The notes beneath the pieces are model-generated. The model had not been told where the DNA came from. It did not search any database and saw only the letters and a list, made by a program, of their open reading frames with translations. A stretch of DNA of 48,848 bases from Candidatus Dormiibacterota bacterium (GTDB taxonomy: Bacteria > Chloroflexota > Dormibacteria > Aeolococcales > Aeolococcaceae). Position 1 is the stretch's first letter. Every line of letters begins with the position of its first letter. The position numbers and the translations under genes were made by a program. The stretch is taken from the NCBI GenBank assembly GCA_036495095.1, contig DASXNK010000087.1, positions 1 to 48,848 of the forward strand, given 5' to 3'. Shown here piece by piece: positions 44,695-48,848 of this stretch.

Positions 44695-45582
44695 ATGGAC
44701 GAGAGACAGCCGAAGCCGTCCGGCCGCCCCCAGGATTTCACCGACCTGGTCAGCGAGCTCGGTGACCTGGTCGAGACCCTGGGTCTCGAGGAGGCTCCTC
44801 CCCCGGCGCGTGCCCGCCGCAGCCGTCCGCCCGCGGCCCGGCGCGGCGCCCCCCGCCCGGCGGCGTCCGCGGATCCGGCCGCGCCCGCGGCGGCGGTGGC
44901 CGTCCCCGAGGTCGAGGCCGCCCCCGAGCCGGAGACGCCGGCGACCGACGCGATCCTCGACGACACCACCTACTGGGTGCCTCCGGCGGAGATGGTCGAG
45001 CCCGGCGGACGTCCCTGGTCGCCCGCCGCCGCCATGGAGCTGCTCCCCGGCAGCCGGGAGGCGGCCGCGGCGGCGATCGCGACGCGGCCGGGCTCGGGAT
45101 GGCTGATGACCGTGGCCGCGTGCACCGCGGTGGCGCTGGCGCTCTTCGCGCTGGTGGTCAGCCACATCGACCTGGCCAGCACCGGCGGCCCCGACCAGGC
45201 GGTCAGCGCCGCCCCCTTCGCGGTCAGCCAGCTGCGCACCGTCGCCGCCGACAGCACCGCCGCGGTGGTGACCGCGCCCACCACCACCCGCTTCCCCGCC
45301 TCGACGAACCACCTGTTCATCGAGATCCAGTACGCCGGCGCCACCCCCCATGACAGCCTCCAGCTGCGGGTGATCCGCGACTCCGACGGGCTGCCGCCCC
45401 CCTCGGTGGTGCAGGACCACACCTACCGGCTCGACAACCCCGAGGGCAAGGGGGCGGTCACCGTCGAGCTCACCGCCCCCGCGGGCACCCCCTTCGCGCG
45501 CGGCCGCTACACGGTGAGCGTGGTCCACGGGCAGAGCGCGGCCCAGACCGTCGACTTCACCGTCGGCGACAGCGGGGCCTGA
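44695..45582 (+). CDS. Acidic single-helix membrane protein of unknown function
   Basis: A 295-residue protein. A cytosolic N-terminal region of about 135 residues is acidic and Pro/Ala-rich, with one amphipathic segment (FTDLVSELGDLVETLGLEE). A membrane helix (WLMTVAACTAVALALFALVVSHI) follows, then an extracytoplasmic beta-rich domain with HLFIEIQYAGATPHDSLQLRV and FARGRYTVSVVHG. The topology resembles an anti-sigma or anchoring protein, but no sigma-factor partner is adjacent. ATG at 44695 is 11 nt after TACCGT (44678-44683). Confidence 0.7.
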   Translation: MDERQPKPSGRPQDFTDLVSELGDLVETLGLEEAPPPARARRSRPPAARRGAPRPAASADPAAPAAAVAVPEVEAAPEPETPATDAILDDTTYWVPPAEMVEPGGRPWSPAAAMELLPGSREAAAAAIATRPGSGWLMTVAACTAVALALFALVVSHIDLASTGGPDQAVSAAPFAVSQLRTVAADSTAAVVTAPTTTRFPASTNHLFIEIQYAGATPHDSLQLRVIRDSDGLPPPSVVQDHTYRLDNPEGKGAVTVELTAPAGTPFARGRYTVSVVHGQSAAQTVDFTVGDSGA

Positions 45583-45605
45583 CCCCGGCGGCGCCGCCGC
45601 CTTGC

Positions 45606-45611
45606 TAGGCT
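45606..45611 (+). promoter_or_regulatory. -10 element of the glutamate dehydrogenase gene
   Basis: TAGGCT, 7 nt before the ATG at 45619, without a Shine-Dalgarno. A clean example of the leaderless layout in this window. Confidence 0.5.
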
Positions 45612-45618
45612 CCCGCCG

Positions 45619-46890
45619 ATGAGCGTCGCCGCCAGCGCCCTCCACGAGTCCGAGAACCCGTGGCGCAACGCCCAGAGCCAGTTCGACACCGCCGCCGGGC
45701 TGCTCGGGCTCGAACCCCGGCTCCGCGCCGTGCTGCGCGAGGTCCGGCGCGAGTTCACGGTGCGCTTCCCGGTCCAGATGGACGACGGCAGGGTGCGGAT
45801 GTTCACCGGCTACCGGGTGCAGCACAACACCACCCGGGGCCCGGCCAAGGGAGGCATCCGCTTCCATCACGAGTGCAGCCTCGACGAGGTCAAGGCGCTG
45901 GCGATGTGGATGACCTGGAAGTGCGCCCTCGCCAACCTGCCCTTCGGCGGCGCCAAGGGCGGGGTGATCGTCGACCCCGGCGCGCTCAGCCACCGCGAGC
46001 TCGAGCGGCTGACCCGGCGCTTCGCCACCGAGATCACGGTGCTGATCGGGCCGGAGTCGGACATCCCCGCGCCCGACGTCAACACCTCGGCGGAGATCAT
46101 GGCCTGGATCATGGACACCCTCTCGATGGAGGCCGGCCACTCGGTGCCGGCGGTGGTCACCGGCAAGCCGATCGACATCGGCGGCAGCGAGGGCCGTCAC
46201 CGGGCCACCGGCCGGGGGGTGACCGTGGTGACCCTCGAGGCCTGCCGGTACCTGGGCATGGAGCCGGCGCAGACCACCGTGGCGGTGCAGGGGTTCGGCA
46301 ACGTCGGCAGCGTCAGCGCCCAGCTGATGCACGAGGCGGGCTTCCGGGTCTGCGCCGTCTCCGACGTCAGCGGCGGCGTGTACGACCCGGCCGGGCTGGA
46401 CATCCCCGCCATCCTCGAGCACCGCCGCGCCGGCGGCACCCTCGCCACCCTCACCGGGCGGCGGCGGGTGAGCAACCAGTCGCTGCTCGAGCTGCCCGTC
46501 GACGTGCTCGTCCCCGCCGCGCTGGAGAGCCAGATCACCGCGGGCAACGCGGCCCGCATCCAGGCCCGGCTGATCGTCGAGGGCGCCAACGGGCCCACCA
46601 CCACCGAGGCGGATCACATCCTGGAGCGGCGCGGGGTGGTGGTCGTCCCCGACATCCTCGCCAACGCCGGCGGGGTCACCGTCTCCTACTTCGAGTGGGT
46701 GCAGGACCTCCAGTCGTTCTTCTGGTCCGAGCCGGAGATCAACCGACGCCTCGAGGCGGTGATGCGGCGCGGCTTCGCCCAGATGGTCGAGGCGGCCCAG
46801 GCCCACTCGGTGTCGTGGCGGATGGGGGCATACCTGGTGGCGGTGCAGCGGGTCGCCGACGCCACCGCGGTGCGGGGCATCTACCCGTGA
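45619..46890 (+). CDS. gdhA: Glutamate dehydrogenase family enzyme (Glu/Leu/Phe/Val dehydrogenase)
   Basis: A 423-residue hexameric-type oxidoreductase interconverting glutamate with 2-oxoglutarate and ammonium. The substrate domain has the GGIRFHH and LPFGGAKGGVIVDP motifs with catalytic Lys near residue 113, and the catalytic Asp in PAPDVNTS. The Rossmann motif VAVQGFGNVGS lies near 227, followed by IVEGANGPTT and ILANAGGVTVSYFEWVQ. The 'VSYFEWVQ' end supports glutamate over leucine use. It starts a three-gene run with the next two genes by overlapping starts. Confidence 0.94.
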   Translation: MSVAASALHESENPWRNAQSQFDTAAGLLGLEPRLRAVLREVRREFTVRFPVQMDDGRVRMFTGYRVQHNTTRGPAKGGIRFHHECSLDEVKALAMWMTWKCALANLPFGGAKGGVIVDPGALSHRELERLTRRFATEITVLIGPESDIPAPDVNTSAEIMAWIMDTLSMEAGHSVPAVVTGKPIDIGGSEGRHRATGRGVTVVTLEACRYLGMEPAQTTVAVQGFGNVGSVSAQLMHEAGFRVCAVSDVSGGVYDPAGLDIPAILEHRRAGGTLATLTGRRRVSNQSLLELPVDVLVPAALESQITAGNAARIQARLIVEGANGPTTTEADHILERRGVVVVPDILANAGGVTVSYFEWVQDLQSFFWSEPEINRRLEAVMRRGFAQMVEAAQAHSVSWRMGAYLVAVQRVADATAVRGIYP

Positions 46891-47450
46891 ACGGCGCCGG
46901 GCCCCCCCCGCCGCCCGACCAGCCCGGGGCGACGCCGCCGCGGGCGCAGCCGCCGCGGACGCCACCGCCCAGCTACCTGCCTCCGCCACCGCCGCGCACC
47001 CGCCCGCCGATGGCGCCGATCGAGCCGCTCCGCCCGGAGCGCTCCGGCCCACCACCGTGGGTCTGGGTGCTCGGCGGGGTGGTGATCGCCGCGGTCGTCG
47101 CCGTCGTGCTGGTGCTGGTGCTGCGCTCGGGCAGCAGCGGCCCGCTGGTGGTGGGCACCGACGTGAGCCTCGCCTCCACCTCGGAGCGCAGCGGCGACTG
47201 CGTCACCACCGTCCATCTCACCGCCACCGGCAGCGTCAGCGGCGGCGGCACCCTGGTGTACCGCTTCGAGCGCAGCGACGGCCAGCAGACCGCGGACACC
47301 CGGCTCGCGGTCGACGGCAACACCGGCTTCGAGATCACCGAGGACTGGCGGTTCGTCGGGGTGCACAAGGGCGGCGGCACGATGGTCTTCCGGATCGTCT
47401 CGCCGACCACCCGCGAGGTGCGGCGTGACCTCACGGTCACCTGCCCCTGA
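46887..47450 (+). CDS. Pro-rich single-helix membrane protein, unknown function
   Basis: A 187-residue protein. About 60 Pro-rich residues (PPPPPDQPGATPP and repeats) precede one membrane helix (VWVLGGVVIAAVVAVVLVLVL), then an extracytoplasmic beta-rich domain with DCVTTVHLTATGSVSGGG, LVYRFERSDG and VHKGGGTMVFRIVS, and a final Cys. This two-Cys beta domain may be Ig-like. The GTG start overlaps the gdhA stop (GTGA), so it is translationally coupled. Function unknown. Confidence 0.7.
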   Translation: MNGAGPPPPPDQPGATPPRAQPPRTPPPSYLPPPPPRTRPPMAPIEPLRPERSGPPPWVWVLGGVVIAAVVAVVLVLVLRSGSSGPLVVGTDVSLASTSERSGDCVTTVHLTATGSVSGGGTLVYRFERSDGQQTADTRLAVDGNTGFEITEDWRFVGVHKGGGTMVFRIVSPTTREVRRDLTVTCP

Positions 47451-48408
47451 TCCCCCCGGGGATCTCGACGTCCGTGGCGGCTGCCTGCGGGTCGCCGCCC
47501 GGGCGCGCCACGTCCGCCTCGACGAGGCCGGGCTCGGCCGCCTCGCCACCGAGCTCGCCGCCGCCGACCCGGCCCTCCCCGCCTGGGAGGACGACCACCT
47601 CGCCGGCGGCGACCCCGAGGTGCGCGCCGGCTGGACGCTGCTGCTCAGCGCGCTGAACTTCTGCTTCTGGGAGGACGAGCCGCGCTGGCGGGTCGAGGGC
47701 GCCGACGGCTACATGGCGCTGGCGGCGGCGCTGCGCCGCGCCCACCGTGCCGGGACGCCGGTGGCCCGGCCCGCTCACCTCGCGGGCTGGAGTGTGGCGG
47801 ACCTGGCCGGCGTCCTCCGGGGCGACCCCGGCGGCCCGGCGGCGCCGCCGCTGCTCGCCGAGCGCCACGCGGTGACCGCCGAGCTCGGCGAGTGGCTGGT
47901 GGAGGAGCACGGCGGCGCCGCGCTGGCCCCGCTGCTCGCCGCCCCCTCGGCGGCGGCGCTGGCGGCGACGCTGGCCACCCGGCTGGGCGGCTTCCGCGAC
48001 GTCGCCGTCCACCGCGGCGAGCCGGTGGCGCTGCTGAAGCGCGCCCAGATCGCCGCCCACGACTGCGGCCTCGCCCTCGGCGACGACGCCCCCGCGGGCC
48101 TGCGCGACCGCCGCGGTCTCACCGCGTTCGCCGACTACAAGGTGCCCCAGGTGCTCCGCGCCGCCGGGGCCATCGCCTACACCCCCGAGCTCGCCGCCGC
48201 GGTCGACGCCCGCACCGAGCTGGCCGCCGGATCCGAGCCCGAGGTGGAGATCCGCGCCCTCACCGTGGTCGCCGTCGACCGCCTCGTCGCCCTGCTGGCC
48301 GGCCACGGCCGCGGGCTCGACGCCCCCGCCGTCGACACCCTGCTCTGGTGGCGCGGCCAGGGGCTCAGGGAGCCTCCGTATCACCGGACGCGGACCGTCT
48401 GGTACTGA
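47425..48408 (+). CDS. Queuosine salvage protein (DUF2419, QNG1-like)
   Basis: A 327-residue protein, similar in length to eukaryotic queuosine-nucleotide N-glycosylases (about 340). Motifs: SALNFCFWEDEPRWRVEG near residue 75, GGFRDVAVHRGEPVALLKRAQIAAHD near 190, LTAFADYKVPQVLRAAGAI near 232, EVEIRALTVVAVDRLV near 275, and DTLLWWRGQG near 308. These match the DUF2419 family that releases queuine from queuosine 5'-phosphate. Bacterial members exist, but its role here (queuine recycling) is inferred. GTG at 47425 overlaps the upstream gene by 26 bp; no later ATG or GTG is suitable. Confidence 0.85.
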   Translation: MTSRSPAPDPPGDLDVRGGCLRVAARARHVRLDEAGLGRLATELAAADPALPAWEDDHLAGGDPEVRAGWTLLLSALNFCFWEDEPRWRVEGADGYMALAAALRRAHRAGTPVARPAHLAGWSVADLAGVLRGDPGGPAAPPLLAERHAVTAELGEWLVEEHGGAALAPLLAAPSAAALAATLATRLGGFRDVAVHRGEPVALLKRAQIAAHDCGLALGDDAPAGLRDRRGLTAFADYKVPQVLRAAGAIAYTPELAAAVDARTELAAGSEPEVEIRALTVVAVDRLVALLAGHGRGLDAPAVDTLLWWRGQGLREPPYHRTRTVWY

Positions 48409-48422
48409 GGCGCGCGCCGACC

Positions 48423-48848
48423 TCACCCGTGGGCGACGTAGTTCCAGCGCGCGCCGGTGGCATAGCTCTCCTCGAGGCGGTCGAGGCTGTACGGACCGTC
48501 GCCATCGAGGTCGAAGATGCGCAGCCCCGCCTCGTCGCAGAGCAGGCGGTGGAGCTCGCGCGGGGTGCTGCCGTAGTGGTCGCTGGCCCCGGGACCGTGC
48601 TCGACGACCACGGTGGGGCGGTGGTCGGCGATGGTGCGCAGGGCGCCCGCCAGCACCAGGCACTCGGCCCCCTCGACGTCGATCTTGATGAACGCGGGGG
48701 CGCAGCCCGCGGGCAGGTGGTCGTCGAGACGCTCGGTGGCGACGGTGATGCGCTCGCACTCGACCGGGCGCGGATAGGTGCGCTCGCGCAGGCCGCTGTA
48801 CTGCGGCATGTCGCGCACGTGCACGTAGGCCGACTCGCCGTCGCGGTC
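48423..48848 (-). CDS. FkbM-family methyltransferase, 5' end outside window
   Basis: The visible C-terminal 141 residues contain FIKIDVEGAECLVLAGA, the SAM/metal region of FkbM-type methyltransferases, then PTVVVEHGPG and a terminal region GARWNYVAHG. The frame is open to the right edge, so the N-terminal SAM-binding part is missing from the window. These enzymes often O-methylate sugars or lipids in polysaccharide or natural-product pathways; the substrate is unknown. Confidence 0.82.
   Translation of the reverse strand, partial: DRDGESAYVHVRDMPQYSGLRERTYPRPVECERITVATERLDDHLPAGCAPAFIKIDVEGAECLVLAGALRTIADHRPTVVVEHGPGASDHYGSTPRELHRLLCDEAGLRIFDLDGDGPYSLDRLEESYATGARWNYVAHG

Overview
The window is very GC-rich (about three quarters G+C by eye) and densely packed with ordinary chromosomal genes in short operons on both strands. 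I see no rRNA, tRNA, insertion sequence, prophage or CRISPR array. The protein set points to a high-GC, soil-type bacterium of actinobacterial or Chloroflexota/Dormibacterota affinity: a mycobacterial-type adenosine kinase, a HadAB-like dehydratase pair, MshB-like deacetylases, an H+-pyrophosphatase, an Uup-type ABC-F protein, Tad-type surface genes and an NAD-type malic enzyme. Many genes have a -10 hexamer only 6-11 nt before the start codon and no Shine-Dalgarno, so leaderless mRNAs look common. The taxonomic placement is inference; no marker gene is present.

Layout. 1-5.3 kb: ammonium transporter (cut by the left edge), then PEP carboxylase divergent from malic enzyme, an anaplerotic/C4 node. 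5.3-11.7 kb: KdpD-like sensor kinase, glycolate-oxidase-type FAD enzyme, a small coiled-coil protein with a VOC protein, K+-independent H+-pyrophosphatase and a CinA N-terminal-domain protein. 11.7-17.3 kb: cold-shock protein, then an acyl-CoA operon read leftwards (two MaoC/HadAB-like subunits, acyl-CoA dehydrogenase, SDR, enoyl-CoA hydratase, and a glycoside-hydrolase-like protein) behind a perfect 20-bp palindrome. 17.3-23.1 kb: MobA with a PIG-L deacetylase, a zinc-ribbon microprotein, a LysM-CHAP wall hydrolase followed by a thioesterase, and a response regulator with a hybrid histidine kinase.

23.1-32.5 kb: etfBA, a coiled-coil M23 peptidase divergent from a cyclophilin and an MshB/Mca-like deacetylase, a lipoprotein, a GntR/FCD regulator divergent from an unlisted 40-42 aa membrane microprotein, a thiolase and an adenosine kinase. 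32.5-39.9 kb: a 603-aa protein with nucleoside-phosphorylase-like motifs coupled to an ABC-F ATPase, two EamA transporters, Hpt and small membrane proteins. 39.9-43.8 kb: an AT-richer leader with a possible structured RNA, then TadE-like, TadG-like and TIG/zinc-motif proteins. 43.8-48.8 kb: membrane proteins, glutamate dehydrogenase, a queuosine-salvage protein and a truncated FkbM methyltransferase.

How they fit together: acyl-CoA dehydrogenase passes electrons to EtfAB, and the dehydratase, hydratase, SDR, thiolase and thioesterase cover further acyl-CoA steps, so fatty or branched acyl-CoA oxidation is a theme. Adenosine kinase, Hpt and perhaps the 603-aa protein suggest purine salvage. 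The most promising unexplained signals are the GntR/microprotein divergent operator (about 29.93-30.2 kb), the structured leader before the Tad-like genes (about 40.0-40.24 kb), and the 603-aa protein next to adenosine kinase.
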